40,095 bases of DNA from a virus: positions 1 through 40,095 of the IMG/VR virus record IMGVR_UViG_3300025305_000045; one strand, 5' to 3'. Positions 8,701 through 19,600 of the stretch are shown piece by piece (the first letter of the stretch is position 1; every line of letters begins with the position of its first letter). A program made the position numbers and the translations under genes. The notes under the pieces are model-generated. The model made no database searches. It saw only the letters and a program-made list of their open reading frames with translations, and was not told the origin of the DNA.

Positions 8701-9101
8701 TTAGTTCCCTTAGCTTCGTCGGCGGTCGCAAAAGCCAGGCGGCCGTTGGTATCGTGATATCCTCCCCACGACCAATTAATAGTAATGGAGTTGGGGGGCT
8801 CGACAGTGAGAGGAATTCGGGGAATTATGCGGGAGTTTCCTATAATTCCATCGACAGCAGTTACTGCGTCGGGAGTGTAGCCGGACTCGCTATCGGGGCG
8901 AGTAAAAAATACATGGCGATCAACAGAACGTGCGGGTTGGCCGCGGGGCGCAAATACCTGATCAACCGTGGCTGGGTAGCGCAGTGGTGCCGTGTAACGG
9001 GAAAGCACCTTGTAATAGCTGGTGATGGGGTCTTTGTTGAGATTCCCCTCGCTATCAAATACCGGAAGTTCAACCGTGATATTTCTTTTCTTTATTACCA
9101 T
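5742..9101 (-). CDS. Large virion structural protein with fibronectin-III-like C-terminal domains (1119 aa)
   Basis: The 1119-aa product has a long N-terminal part without a domain I recognise. Two fibronectin-III-like segments follow, at about residues 690-795 (ending in NTTYRYEIYAYAVVYGS) and 930-1020 (VDTLVPNKKYYYTCRAIDRHG). Both show the typical end of such a domain: a Y-x-Y-x-(I/C)-x-A strand after a loop. Folds of this type are common in phage tail proteins and can bind carbohydrate weakly. The protein ends in an acidic linker followed by a strand-rich tail (VRITSKDTGRKIDLKFRFR). It lies among other tail-end genes, so it is probably a baseplate-periphery or fibre-attachment protein. No signal peptide or membrane segment is visible. 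GGGTGGAAT before the ATG at 9101 is a modest ribosome site. Confidence 0.75.
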   Translation of the reverse strand: MVIKKRNITVELPVFDSEGNLNKDPITSYYKVLSRYTAPLRYPATVDQVFAPRGQPARSVDRHVFFTRPDSESGYTPDAVTAVDGIIGNSRIIPRIPLTVEPPNSITINWSWGGYHDTNGRLAFATADEAKGTKFRDDFSREGNLPSDTNTSQIKGNYNSLTAPASLVNRPFESDKDFNMAQQLVSLAQATLTPRTHPTGRPRATRYIDGQRRQAEAYALPSWNGSTGDPNEGENAYLRGIPVANPMGGGGFNRLVQNQIAATGEHIAQFLDSKPVDLGNGLTRLAENAFEVQQAIDRHYVGTDHPRRAALATYSPQMYLTQSQHAYKDFEFYDFQVGSSFVDDWMTHKAWNEATTVIDSRGRERQGRTNTRRNANNESRIPKGLSYINPEYNYYNRTYEIAIAGSNIAEALLPNMYVYELANGSDPFPINESPAWQGTARAAQELQGNYDKLITLDEFEMNILPRSTDEDFPDYFTRYAEATKGRALTVDMYANLNRKNANTITPAGDMDIYPKFNNAKHAYPMYIELNIPTPTLGPFGEMLQRSALSAPFIGSLQNGGTTTVHNYTCPSYFAPSGSWRQRAARTSEGHQLGREGHKFDLFADRLSSRFLKWNKATIHAETQTYDFNEWIDNLDNVAVGAVLTAQGIDLPVDTEECLSQMSRLAVRRIKNGMNKVAREKMVLYKELLVQRNDQNRQELTYCEAETIIYRIEKKKNLGNGWETIQKYFLPNTSYVDVIDFVDTQVKYNTTYRYEIYAYAVVYGSTFRFRCREYQVSDTLGMPPQAGGSPIYFSFNVETLPNLKVVEYPVFTKGGAAATTWGKVPRNFPNMNVGFSTAGLCYPDVKVLDRPPCPPEVNLVPFKDDYTQIMFNMQPQSGEFLGDRALKYIPLSPEDAVEFQELADYQKRVENFGLPVGHLEFRSEGTEEIDVMEIYRTDEIKENPTDILDLYQSFADKLHKTLDITPSDNPDDPNNALAFDYVDTLVPNKKYYYTCRAIDRHGHKSNPSAIYQVELLYERGLYLPRISLYEPSMEKDKVSTRSFARFLEIRAADIQVEPFNLPSVDEEGNETPSWKKGLIEDEAEDKVENNAFVVRITSKDTGRKIDLKFRFRASEEQGNT

Positions 9102-9145
9102 GCTGTTCTATTCCACCCATTTCGTTTCAATATATAACATCTTCT

Positions 9146-12100
9146 TTAAGTTCTGGTCGGCTCAATCACAAAATATTGATTATAAAAATCCATATCAAAA
9201 AGGCTTTGAGAGTCTACTTTTATATTCACTCCCTCCGGAAGATCTGATCCGTCAAGAGGGCGCAGCCGGCACAACAAAGTGCGAGCATCATTGCCGCGAA
9301 AACCGCTGTCGCTAAATTTACGCCATTGCGGCGTGCCCAGTGACGTTTGAGCATTGGCGTTACTGGGAGGAGTGAATGTCTCCAAATATTCTATAACCGC
9401 TATTTGTTTATAATTCATCCAAAAAGTAAGAAATTTAGAATATATTTTCATGGGGTCGGAAGTCAAGCTATAGGGCGGAAATTGGACACCCTCCAAAATA
9501 GCTCCGATAGATTTGGCGGCGGGTGCCGGGTCGGCGTCTTCTAGTTTAGTTCGAACAACCTGTAATGCACCGGGGCCTATGGAGACAGTGTTTTGTGCCG
9601 CGCCCATGACGAGCAAAGCTTTTATTTGATTGGGGAGGTCTCGGTATCGATTTTGAATGGCAGCAATAATATTGTCTTGGTCTAAGCCCTCACTAAGTGA
9701 TAATCCGGCTATGGAGTTGTAGGTGGTGCCCGGTGATAGCTCTAGTTCACCAAAAATGCCGAATAAGAGTTTAATTGGAGCGAGCGCGTGTTCAGGAGTT
9801 TCCTCATTCTCAGAATCTTGAGGTGAACGTCGCAGGTTGTCGGTGGTTCTTTGCACATAGCCTTCTTCTTCGCCAGACATAGACCCCAGCACTGTAGAAA
9901 GTAAACTCGCCCCCTGCTCGTTACTCCTCATTAACGGCGAAGAACCCGGTGGCAGAGGAGATGCCGTCGGGCCAGGGGGGGATTCTGAGGATTGAAGCGA
10001 AACGAATACCTCTTCGGCAATTCCTACGGCGGCTGAACAGCTTTCTTTTTCTAAATTTTGAAGCAAAGGGAGGAGGGATACATTAAAGCCTAAAGCTGGT
10101 GGCTCACTATTGGGAAGATAATAAAAAGGATAGTTGAGATATTTGGTGGCTCTTTTTATTTTGGCCAGATCGGTGAACAGTTTGGCATAGCGATCAATAT
10201 CATAATTAATCTCGTTGGTCTCATCGTTCCGAAAATCAGTCTGGTCTAGATCGGGGGCTCCATATGTCTTTATTACCTTAGGCGTGATAAACCGATAAGC
10301 CGAATCAGCGAATAACTCAGAGCTTGGGCCAAATGGAGAATCAGATATGTCCACGTTTGGTGATTGGTGCCCAAAATATTTTGAAAACTCAAGAGTCAAG
10401 CGATTGTTAAACTGATTTCGCGCAATGCGCGGAATTCCTTCCATGGCGTTGATTCGTTCGTGATCCTCTGTTCCAAAGATATAATCATATCCGTTGCCAT
10501 AGTCTTTGCCATACTCAAAAAATTCCTCAAAATATTTGTCAACAACCAAAATTCCATCTTGCCCTGATTGGGAGAATATTTCTGTTTGCGATACGTCTCC
10601 TTCGCGATGCGAATTGTTGGGTAACACATTCCCGATAATATCATTTAAATACGTCGCGAAATTCCCTATAATATCCGCCACTTCTTTTATTCCATAGGGA
10701 TTGGGAGAATCTGCCAAATCTGTCATCATCGAAGCTATTCCACCTTCCGAGGTATTTTCATCCTGCCACAACGCAATTATCTTAAGATATCGCGAACACA
10801 ACGCGATGGCTCGGTCCAATTTCGTCTGGGCGGATTCGTCAGAATTGCCACGATCAACCGTAGGAATATAGATAGTTCCCAAAGCAGCCTCTCGCCGCCC
10901 CGTCACACGGTTATACAGCCCCACTCCATCGGTGATTGCTTGTCGGGGTTGTGCCATTTCTGCTTGGGTGATGGGAGGTGAATTCAAAATCATGTCATAT
11001 ATTTCACGCACCTGACGTTCGGCAGCCTGTATTTTTTTCGAAAGTCTCTCTAAAAACACCAAGGAGGGGTCATAAAGGGCGATCTCGGTGCCGTATTGAT
11101 AGCGGATAACATCTCCCGCCTTAAAATGATCGGCGTAAGAATCATGCCCCTCAAACATCTCGACATTGGGATCAGTCAAGGTGATTCCCGGTAGCCTGCG
11201 TACGTTATTTACTACCTCTTCGGGGCTGCGATATTCATCGGAAGTGGGGATATTCCTTACAATCGAGAGACCGTTAATCGACCCCGCATACCCCTCAAAG
11301 TGAATGCGTTTTTTCTTCATTCGGATGTTTATAATCCGAGCGCGGTCGTCGGCGGAAAGAATACCTGCGCCATTTATCAATTCTTCCGCCACCGCGGGGC
11401 TTCGATACAGCGCAGGAAACAAGCTATTTTGAGCTAAAAATGCTACTCGGTCAAATGCGAAACAAAATCGGGCACTACCGGTTGAGTCTTTAGAAATCCA
11501 AAGATTGGAAAAATAATCGATCTTTTTAATTACTTTTACGGTATCTCGGTCTAATCCAGATCGGGTAAGAGCCTGGTCAATGTCTTCAAAAATGCTGTGA
11601 TCGACAGGGGGAGCTTTAGTGGGGGCGAGATTTCGCAGATCCTGAAGTTGTGACCCAGCTTTACCGACAGTCGTAATCGGATCGAGAGGACCGATTGGTG
11701 CTTCTCCCTCAGCTTGTGCCTTGTAGGTGGTTTCCGATCCCACGAACGTAGAGGCATTCATAAACCCCATTCCCGCCTCTAAACCGGTCATATCTATCTG
11801 AGGAGAAAGATCTTCCCCAACATTGTGTCCCTCAAAAAACTCTTCGTAATCAAAATACATAAAGGCATATAGGCTGAGATGGTCGGTTATGCGCAGGTTC
11901 ATCTTACGCTGGTCACGGGAGTTCAGTTGCTCTCTTTGTATTTCTTCCGCATCTATATCCAGCACCACGGGCTTTAAAAAAGCTTTTTCGGTCACATAGG
12001 TTTGAGTAGTATCGCCGGCAGCAGACACCGTTACAGTCTGCGGAGTTATCTGGCGAATTTGCTTTTGACGTCCGTTTTCATCCATTTCCATTTGAAACAG

Positions 12101-12709
12101 ATCTTCAATCGGTGCATCATATACTATTAGGTTGGCAAAGGAGGAATTATTCTCTCCACAGAAATTAACTTTAGTGTCGCCATTCTTCATTTCCAGATTG
12201 AGTTGTTGCACATCTAGGGGTCCCAGAGGTCCGATCGCTGCGGTGACAGTCGTCTTGAATGCCTCTGAGATCAATGATCCCCCATTGTTTGTTACCATCG
12301 CAGGATCGGTGCTATCTATTAGAGCCCTAATAAATGGGGCTACGCCTTCCACGCCTTGGGTATTCATCAAATCAGATGAGTAATCATTAAAGCGTTGAGA
12401 AATAAAATCTAACTCTTGAGAGTTTTCCTTTCCAAAACAACCCACTACGCGTATCCGAAGATATTGGGTATAATCGGCATTATCATACCACCTGAGCGCG
12501 TCGGGAGAAGCGATGCCCTCTGAAAAACTCAGATCAATAACCACACTAGCGTCAATCTCTTCGACGGCTGGTTTCTCTAAGGTTACTCCCTCAAACACTA
12601 AGGAAGGGGCGATGCTCGTGGCTAATCCAACCTGATTGCGAGCCTGACCCTGGCGGTTGTTTTCATTAGTATTTACATTAACCGCGCAGGCATCGTTATC
12701 TTGAGTCAT
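9146..12709 (-). CDS. Large virion structural protein, unknown function (1187 aa)
   Basis: I do not recognise a domain in this 1187-aa product. It is acidic, begins with a polar Asn/Gln-rich stretch (residues 1-25), and contains a beta-like region (about 30-320) followed by mostly helical segments. One of these, around 535-575, is a possible coiled coil (FLERLSKKIQAAERQVREI). A Pro/Ser-rich linker at about 905-925 (SPPGPTASPLPPGSS) separates a C-terminal helical domain. It starts five bases after the stop of the 314-aa gene, with CGAGG between them, so the two are probably co-translated. Position and size suggest a baseplate or tail-tip component. There is no frameshift, and codon use looks like its neighbours. 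The structural role is inferred from context. Confidence 0.7.
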   Translation of the reverse strand: MTQDNDACAVNVNTNENNRQGQARNQVGLATSIAPSLVFEGVTLEKPAVEEIDASVVIDLSFSEGIASPDALRWYDNADYTQYLRIRVVGCFGKENSQELDFISQRFNDYSSDLMNTQGVEGVAPFIRALIDSTDPAMVTNNGGSLISEAFKTTVTAAIGPLGPLDVQQLNLEMKNGDTKVNFCGENNSSFANLIVYDAPIEDLFQMEMDENGRQKQIRQITPQTVTVSAAGDTTQTYVTEKAFLKPVVLDIDAEEIQREQLNSRDQRKMNLRITDHLSLYAFMYFDYEEFFEGHNVGEDLSPQIDMTGLEAGMGFMNASTFVGSETTYKAQAEGEAPIGPLDPITTVGKAGSQLQDLRNLAPTKAPPVDHSIFEDIDQALTRSGLDRDTVKVIKKIDYFSNLWISKDSTGSARFCFAFDRVAFLAQNSLFPALYRSPAVAEELINGAGILSADDRARIINIRMKKKRIHFEGYAGSINGLSIVRNIPTSDEYRSPEEVVNNVRRLPGITLTDPNVEMFEGHDSYADHFKAGDVIRYQYGTEIALYDPSLVFLERLSKKIQAAERQVREIYDMILNSPPITQAEMAQPRQAITDGVGLYNRVTGRREAALGTIYIPTVDRGNSDESAQTKLDRAIALCSRYLKIIALWQDENTSEGGIASMMTDLADSPNPYGIKEVADIIGNFATYLNDIIGNVLPNNSHREGDVSQTEIFSQSGQDGILVVDKYFEEFFEYGKDYGNGYDYIFGTEDHERINAMEGIPRIARNQFNNRLTLEFSKYFGHQSPNVDISDSPFGPSSELFADSAYRFITPKVIKTYGAPDLDQTDFRNDETNEINYDIDRYAKLFTDLAKIKRATKYLNYPFYYLPNSEPPALGFNVSLLPLLQNLEKESCSAAVGIAEEVFVSLQSSESPPGPTASPLPPGSSPLMRSNEQGASLLSTVLGSMSGEEEGYVQRTTDNLRRSPQDSENEETPEHALAPIKLLFGIFGELELSPGTTYNSIAGLSLSEGLDQDNIIAAIQNRYRDLPNQIKALLVMGAAQNTVSIGPGALQVVRTKLEDADPAPAAKSIGAILEGVQFPPYSLTSDPMKIYSKFLTFWMNYKQIAVIEYLETFTPPSNANAQTSLGTPQWRKFSDSGFRGNDARTLLCRLRPLDGSDLPEGVNIKVDSQSLFDMDFYNQYFVIEPTRT

Positions 12710-12714
12710 CCTCG

Positions 12715-13659
12715 TTAGTCTCCCTCTTCAGGTATTACAGGATTACACACATCTTCGGGAGAAGTAATTTTTCCCGCCGTATAAAGATTGTCCCCTGCGG
12801 GGGCCACGATCTCATCAATCTCACTATCAACTCTTACCGAAAGAAAAAATTCCACAAACTCCCGAGTGAGGGGGGGAAACTGCCCCTCTATGTATTCCTC
12901 GTCTCCATTGAGAGCACGGTTGAAAACTATGGGATCCATTTGCTGGAACAAAAGATCTGACGTGGCTGATTTTTCATTTATAAAAGAAAGCCTCTCAATG
13001 TCTCCTTCAATCAGAACTAGCTCGCCGTTGCGTCTCTGGGTATTTAAAGGAGCGTGAAAAACTTCTATGTCATAGTTTCCTTGGGATTTAAAGATCGTGT
13101 TTAATTCTAGCATATCAATTAATATTCGATCGTTTCTGATTAGATCATATACAATATAATCATCTTCGTCTGAGTTGGGGTCGTTGCCCTCCTCCTCTGT
13201 CGCTAAATACCTAACATCCAATGATGCGCTCAAGGTCGGGAGGGCAACATTGGTTTGATAAGAACTGCCTGAAAATCCTACCGAATCCTGCATAGTTGTG
13301 ATATGCCATGCGGGAGCGTAGTCTGACCACGGGCTGCTGCTGCCGAGAGGCTTCAAAAACATTGTGCTAGCCTCTGTTAGTTGTGCCATCTCAATAGCAG
13401 AAATATTCGTAGTCGAATTGGTATTTCCGATGCTAGATGTAAAAAACGCTTGAACTCCCAGCCGAGGCGTTTCTTTAATGCGCGTTACGATATTATTTTG
13501 TTCTTCGGCTCCCACTCCATGTTCACCATCATAGAGAATGTCATCGTCATAAAACGAGTAGTAGACCGGCATAAACTTCCCCACCGAAAAGAGGTGTTTG
13601 CCATAGGGGGTCAACTCAAGCTGGATGACCTCTTCTTTTCTGTTGAAAAACGTGCTCAT
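12715..13659 (-). CDS. Virion structural protein sharing an N-terminal motif with the 352-aa protein (314 aa)
   Basis: The 314-aa product opens with FFNRKEEVIQLELTPYGKHL, then a GKF turn and YYSFYDDDILYD. This parallels the N-terminus of the 352-aa protein: LT-x-x-G, a G-F turn, then DD-x-I-x-Y. From memory, similar openings occur in virion proteins of other large marine phages. The remainder is acidic, with no domain I can name; it contains an acidic loop (EEEGNDPNSDEDD, about 155-167) and an acidic, Pro/Glu-ending C-terminus. The gene lies between the giant 3360-aa gene and the 1187-aa gene. The ribosome site before the ATG at 13659 is poor. It could be a small baseplate subunit that links larger ones, but this is inference from position only. 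Confidence 0.7.
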   Translation of the reverse strand: MSTFFNRKEEVIQLELTPYGKHLFSVGKFMPVYYSFYDDDILYDGEHGVGAEEQNNIVTRIKETPRLGVQAFFTSSIGNTNSTTNISAIEMAQLTEASTMFLKPLGSSSPWSDYAPAWHITTMQDSVGFSGSSYQTNVALPTLSASLDVRYLATEEEGNDPNSDEDDYIVYDLIRNDRILIDMLELNTIFKSQGNYDIEVFHAPLNTQRRNGELVLIEGDIERLSFINEKSATSDLLFQQMDPIVFNRALNGDEEYIEGQFPPLTREFVEFFLSVRVDSEIDEIVAPAGDNLYTAGKITSPEDVCNPVIPEEGD

Positions 13660-13694
13660 AACTTAAATATCAGTTGGCTGCCTTTTTGTGTGGT

Positions 13695-16600
13695 TTAAAA
13701 ATCGTAGTCACCGCCGTTGCCGCCCACTTTGCCACCGCCCATCCGGGGGGTGTTATCTAAATCTCTTAGTTCTATTTGTTGTTGTCCTGGTGCTGGCTCG
13801 GCTTCTTCAAAGCCAATCTGCTCGGGTTGGGGCTCAGGTTGCTCTTTGGGGGGTTCTCCTTTTTGTGGATCCCTTTCCTTAGATTTGGCTGGCTTAGGTG
13901 AAGATTCCCTATTCCGTATGACCTCTTCCCTTTCCTCGCGAGAGTCTTCTTGCTGCTCGACTCTCGACCTTGGCCCCGGTTGCGATGGGGGAGGCTCTTC
14001 CGGTCTTTCTTCGCGTTCCAATTCAGGGCGGAAACCTACCTTGGAGGTGATCTTTCCTAACTCCACCAACGAGCAATAGTCATAAGGCCAATTATAATTG
14101 TTTCTTCCGACGCCCAATATTCCCTGGTCATATAAATTCATGGTATATCTATTTTTACGGGCTACTACCGAGTTTCGCATTCCAGGCGGAAGAGAATCAG
14201 ATATATATCCAAACTGGGTGTTAAAATTCTGCGTGGCGTTGCCGTCATTAATCTCTTGGAGCATCATCGTAGTGTAATCGGTCATTCCCCGCTGTTTAAC
14301 CTTGAATACCAGCCAGCGGATTTCTGGGACAAATCCATCTTTGTGAGGATGAATAACGGTATCAAGCAGGTCGGCACGCGGAATTCCCGTGCGGGGAATA
14401 TTAAGCTCAATTTGTTTGCTCAAGATTTCCGGATAGGGCACAAGGCGATCTTCGCTCTGCGCTGCGGGCATGTAGTGATCTATAGCCACGACGCTGGTCT
14501 TAAAATTGTCTCCGATGCTTGGCAAGATTCCTTGCCATATATCCGCTAAATCTTGGCGCGAGAAAGCTACCGTGTGTTCAAAAAGATAAATAACAGGAAT
14601 GCGCGCTTCCGCTGGCGAAAGAACTTCATCATAGTCATCCCCCCCAAAAGGATCAATAAAGCCGGGAATTGAAGGATAATCCGGGGGGAGAAGATTTTTT
14701 ACTTGCTTTCGCAACGAGGGGGGCATAGAATATTTTGTAAATGCCCGACGAAATTCTTTAATTTTGGGTCCGAGTTGATGCAGATTCGCGCGCAAGGTCA
14801 TTGCCCGCATTCTCCCATTTTCAGAGTCGTAATAAAAGGGCATCGCTATAATCCCTTCGGAAATAGTCTTTTCGCCGTCTTCCCCCAAAGTTCCCATTTT
14901 TTTAGCTCGCGAAGGAACCCATTGATTAGGGGGCATAATTTCTTCAGGCTTAAAACCGACCAAAGAAGCTAAAGAATCGACACTACGACTGGCTTCCAGC
15001 ACAAAGAGCGGAACTTTTTTCACTGGTTGCACTAAAGCATTGGGATCCACACCACCGGTACTTCCGGGGTCACCGCACAACCTAAATTCCGTAGAATTCA
15101 TATCTACATCTGAAATATAAAGATAAATCCCCTCGTTTTCTTGGGGCATTACACCATATTGGTGCCACATACCATAAGTAAAATAATCGGTTCCAGGCTG
15201 GTTGGGATCGCCTGTTGAAGGCACATTCGCGTTGGTAAGCCCTCGCATCACTGACGCACTAAAGTTATAGCTCACAGGTGTTTGAGCTTCCGACGAGTCG
15301 CGCGATGCTGGCTTGGGAAAATCTAAAATAGGACATTCCCACTTAGGCATGATAACCCATTTATTGCTATTTAGAGGGCTAATTTTTCCTCCTACTTCCG
15401 ACGGAAACTGATTGTCGATAACAATCGTGGCATCAAGATCCTGCCGGTTTTGCCACGCTCGATTCCACTCGTAGATCGGCAGGTTAGAAGAACTGATAAC
15501 CTCGGAGGATGTTAGAGAAGCAAACGACCCGGAGGCAAAGTCATAATAATACCCGTCAGAGTTGACATATTCCACATAAATATCATCCCCTTGTAGTATT
15601 TGTCCAAGAGTTACTTCTCCACTTTCTTTGGGCATGTAGGTAAGGCGCGCAATGCTCGGTCCATAGTAATAGGTTGGTGCAAAGGGGGCGAATTCGCCGC
15701 GGTGCAAGGGCCAGTCGCGTCCTTCGGGGGTTGCGCCGACAGTGGTTTTGGTCGCTGTGCCGTAGCCCGCGGCCCTAAGCTCATCCCACCCAAATACAGT
15801 AGAACCTGTGGCGGTAGGAGTTCCAAACGCATAGGGATTACTATAAAGGTTAAAATTGTCAGTCTTCCTCACTACAACTTCCATAATGTAGGCTTTTTGG
15901 GCAGATACCGTCGCCGTTCTTTCCTCAATTTGAGATGTTGACTGGGCTCCTTGAGGACTAGTTGTAGTATTCTTTTGCGGGATTTCTGCCACAAATTTAG
16001 TCATATACCCTGTCTCTCTTTGGGTTAGAAAAAACTCGGGTGTTACCCCCAAAAAATTGGAAATAGCCGATCGGTATAACGTATCATTAAAAGAAGAGGA
16101 AGCTGGTATCGAAGCTGTTACGTCTAGCCAGAGTAATGTATTTATATCAGCATTGACGACGCCAGGTTTTTCGTCGGTAAAATGTTCCATGGGCTTCAAA
16201 AGACCTTCAAAAGGAATTACATCTCCCCAAAACATCTTATTGACGTTAGCGTCTTCGAAATCAAATTGTTCCGCGCTTCCTTGCTTGCGGCGGCGGCGGC
16301 CGCCTGGGAAACCTTCGGTAATTCCGCTGAAAGCTCCAGTCAGACAACCCTTGAGAGGACTATAGAGGGTTTCCACTTGCCCAGCGGCGATGCGTCCTGG
16401 GAAGAATTGTTCGCTGTTTCTCCCGTTACGGCAAATGGGATATTGCACTCCCATGCCCGATTTAATGGAGTTATACAGAATGCCGGGAGCAAAAAATGGG
16501 CGCAGCACGGTGCGCCAAGCAGATGCAGACAGGTGGGCATAACCATAGTTAATCGTCGAGGTCTCTTCGTTTAAACCCGAAATATCTAGGCGTGCCCCGG

Positions 16601-19600
16601 CAGTAACGGTGGATTCGGGTCCTCGGGTAGATCCTGAATAGGTAGCAAAGGCTCCGTATGACTCAGAAAATAAAGTAGCAATCTCCAGGGTTCTTGTTTG
16701 AGGATAAAAACCATCATACGGCAATAATTTCACAATCGCTTCAGACGTCAGCCCAAACTCTTTGGGCTTTTTGTTGAACTCTAAGTCATCCGTTCCATGT
16801 TCCATAAATGGATTCAAATATTCTATCAGATCGGTAGTGGTAAAACGAGTAAAAAAGTTGGCGTCTATCGAACTGCTCAAATCGTCGGATGCCCCTGTCA
16901 GTGTGAGGGCTCCCGTCAAAGCCGTATACACTGACCCATTCGCCTTATAGGTCGGCATGTGCTCACTAATTCGGAATTCTGGTATAAGAGTATATTCTTT
17001 TCCCGCACGCCGAATATCGGTAACGTAATCGTTGTATGTCGCGTAGGAAGGAAAATGTTGTTTAGTGAGCGCAAATCTTTGAGCCCCATCGACCACTCTT
17101 CGGCATCTTCCCGCTATCCAGTCGGGGCGGCTATAAATAGATCCCCCTACTGTTAGAGGATTGACTACATCGTAAAGTGTGATCAGCGGGGTGGTGGCTT
17201 TTTCTGAGGTAACATGGGTAGGAACGCAATAGACATATTGAGCAGATATAATACTGGAAGTTTGATAAAAGCTGATGCCGGCTTCAGCGTCTTGGTCATA
17301 ACCGTCTATTGTTTGTCCAAAATGTGGCATCATCAACTCGCCCGATTGCATTTGACCTGCGCCCGCAATAAGAGTGGCATCGTTGGTTATGTTTCCAGGT
17401 CCCCCGCCATTGAGGCGAAGTCCAAATCTCAGCATCGCGTTAAAGGGGTTTACTGTATTGAACCCGGAAGCTCTTCCGTCACGCGCGGTAAACCATTCGG
17501 AATAAGGGAAGGAATCCATAGGCCAGATGGATCCGGTTCCTTGTCCCGTGACGGTGGCTAAAGTAAAATACGGATTAGATATTGCGGTGCCCCAGCCATG
17601 GCTCCATGGAAGTTGTTCTTCTCCCATCACCCGATATCCCTGGGAGGTGACGAAATTTCCTGTCTGTTCGGAAGCATAAACAATGGTCTCGATAAGATTC
17701 GAGCCACTAAATCTCCCAGCCTGAACAGAATTGCTTGTTATTACCGCCGATCCTGTGAGATTTTGTATTAGTTGGGGATAGAGTCCCTCAATGGTGGTGC
17801 CACCTTTCACCAACTGCTCAAGTTCGTCAGAAAAATATATATTAGGTACCGTTACGCCATCCTCACGCCAAAAGTTGTTTTTAAACGCCAAACGCGAGCG
17901 AGTGCCAGACAAATAAGTATATCGTTCCTGCGGATAAATCGTTTCCTTATAGGTCATTCTTTTGATAAGATCCACGCCTGTGGTGGTTCTCTCTACTTCT
18001 TGCACATAGGAATCTCTTAATATTTCATAGGGTCGCCTTATGATCCCAGACTGATATTTTCTTTTATTTCCTAATTTTACGTTCAGCCCTTTATTGGCAA
18101 ACCCTTGCAGAACATTTCCGTAAGAATATTCGAGTTCTACGGGCACCAACTGTTCGTATTCGGTTTTGGAAGGAGTGCCGCGATAGGTTCTAATAGTGTG
18201 CTTGAGAGGTTTATATCGCGATGTAAGTGGAGGCTCAATAAACCGTTCGCTATATCTCTGGGTAAGAACATTGCCCACCTCCCCTGGGTTGGGGCTGGAG
18301 TATTGGCTTCTTCCCGCGTCGCGGAATGTGCGAGAATAGCTGTCTCTAAATGCCTTACTTCCTCTGTTGGTGTTGACTGACTGGGCATCAAATTCGTATA
18401 CATTATTTTGGGTGTAATATTTTGCCTGTGCCAATTCGCCGGTACGAGTTTGGGTCCATGGAACAAAACTAGGGAAGGTCTCTGCCCAGATCCACCCCAC
18501 ATTCCCCACACTGTTAGTGAAAAACGGTGAGAACGTACCGCTTAAAAGAGCATCAATATCCCATTCGGGAGATGAGGCTGCGCTATAAGCGCCGAATTTA
18601 TAAACCTCAGCCGTAGATAGGCTGCTAGAAGGAATCAATATATTTGAAGGATAGTGGGATGACGACAGAATCCACTTGTCGTAGTTTTCGCTCCCTGTTG
18701 TGTCACTCCCTGACGTTGCCAAAAACCATTCGGTTCTGTCTGCCGCGGGAATCGGTCTGGTCACAAATCCATTATCTCGGATCGAGGCAGTGAGGGCCTG
18801 GGTGCTCCCCGCCGATGCTGGGTATGCAGCTAAAGAGAGTCTTTGTATGGTATTGCGTTGAGTTTTGTGTAAATTAGCAAGTCCAAACACAGGAACCGTA
18901 TAAACATCTCCCTGTGATGCAGTTAGATTAACGATGTTGGGATTACCTGGGATATCGGTAGCTGATCGGGTCAAAGAGGGTAACCCATCATTGAACCATG
19001 TTAGCCCATCTCCCGAAGTTTGAGCCTGCATATAGTCAAGTTCAGCAGTAATGTTTTGCTGGAATCCGCCCCAACCTGTGTATTGACGTAAATATCCTCT
19101 ATAGCCGGTGCCGGCTCCCAGGGAGTAACCGAGAACTCGGCTGGCATTGTTGCCAATGCGTTTCACATACTCGTTACGATAAGTTACTACATTGTTTGGA
19201 GAAACCTGATCCGAAGGCATGTCGCGAAATTGTTGTTTCGATACCAATTTTCCGCCGGGAGCAGCGAACTGGTTTACAATAATGGTCTGATTAGTTCTCG
19301 CCGATCCGGTTTGTCGGGGAGAGAAATAATCTACGGAGCCCGTGAGCCCGGCTGTCCTTCTTATTGGAGGGGTAACAAAAGCTGATGCCATAGACCCGCT
19401 TGATCCAGTTCCACTGGCGTGGTTGGTGACAAGATAGTAATTGCTGTTATTAAAGACAAAATCCATATTCGTCAAGGCGCGATCGTTCGTTTGAACTACC
19501 TCATAGTTTAGCTTGTAATTACCGATGGGCTGCACACCCGCAGTGGGAGCAATCGTTCCCGTAAGGGTTTTGATATTTTTAATGTTCACCGGAGCCTGGG

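Noticed and set aside
16137-16146. TATAAATA on the minus strand, an exact late-promoter match
   Set aside because: It lies deep inside the 3360-aa gene with no gene start nearby, so it is most likely chance.
16283-16302. GC-rich CGG triplet run
   Set aside because: It encodes the Gly-Arg-Arg-Arg-Arg segment of the 3360-aa protein in frame; it is too short to be a repeat element.
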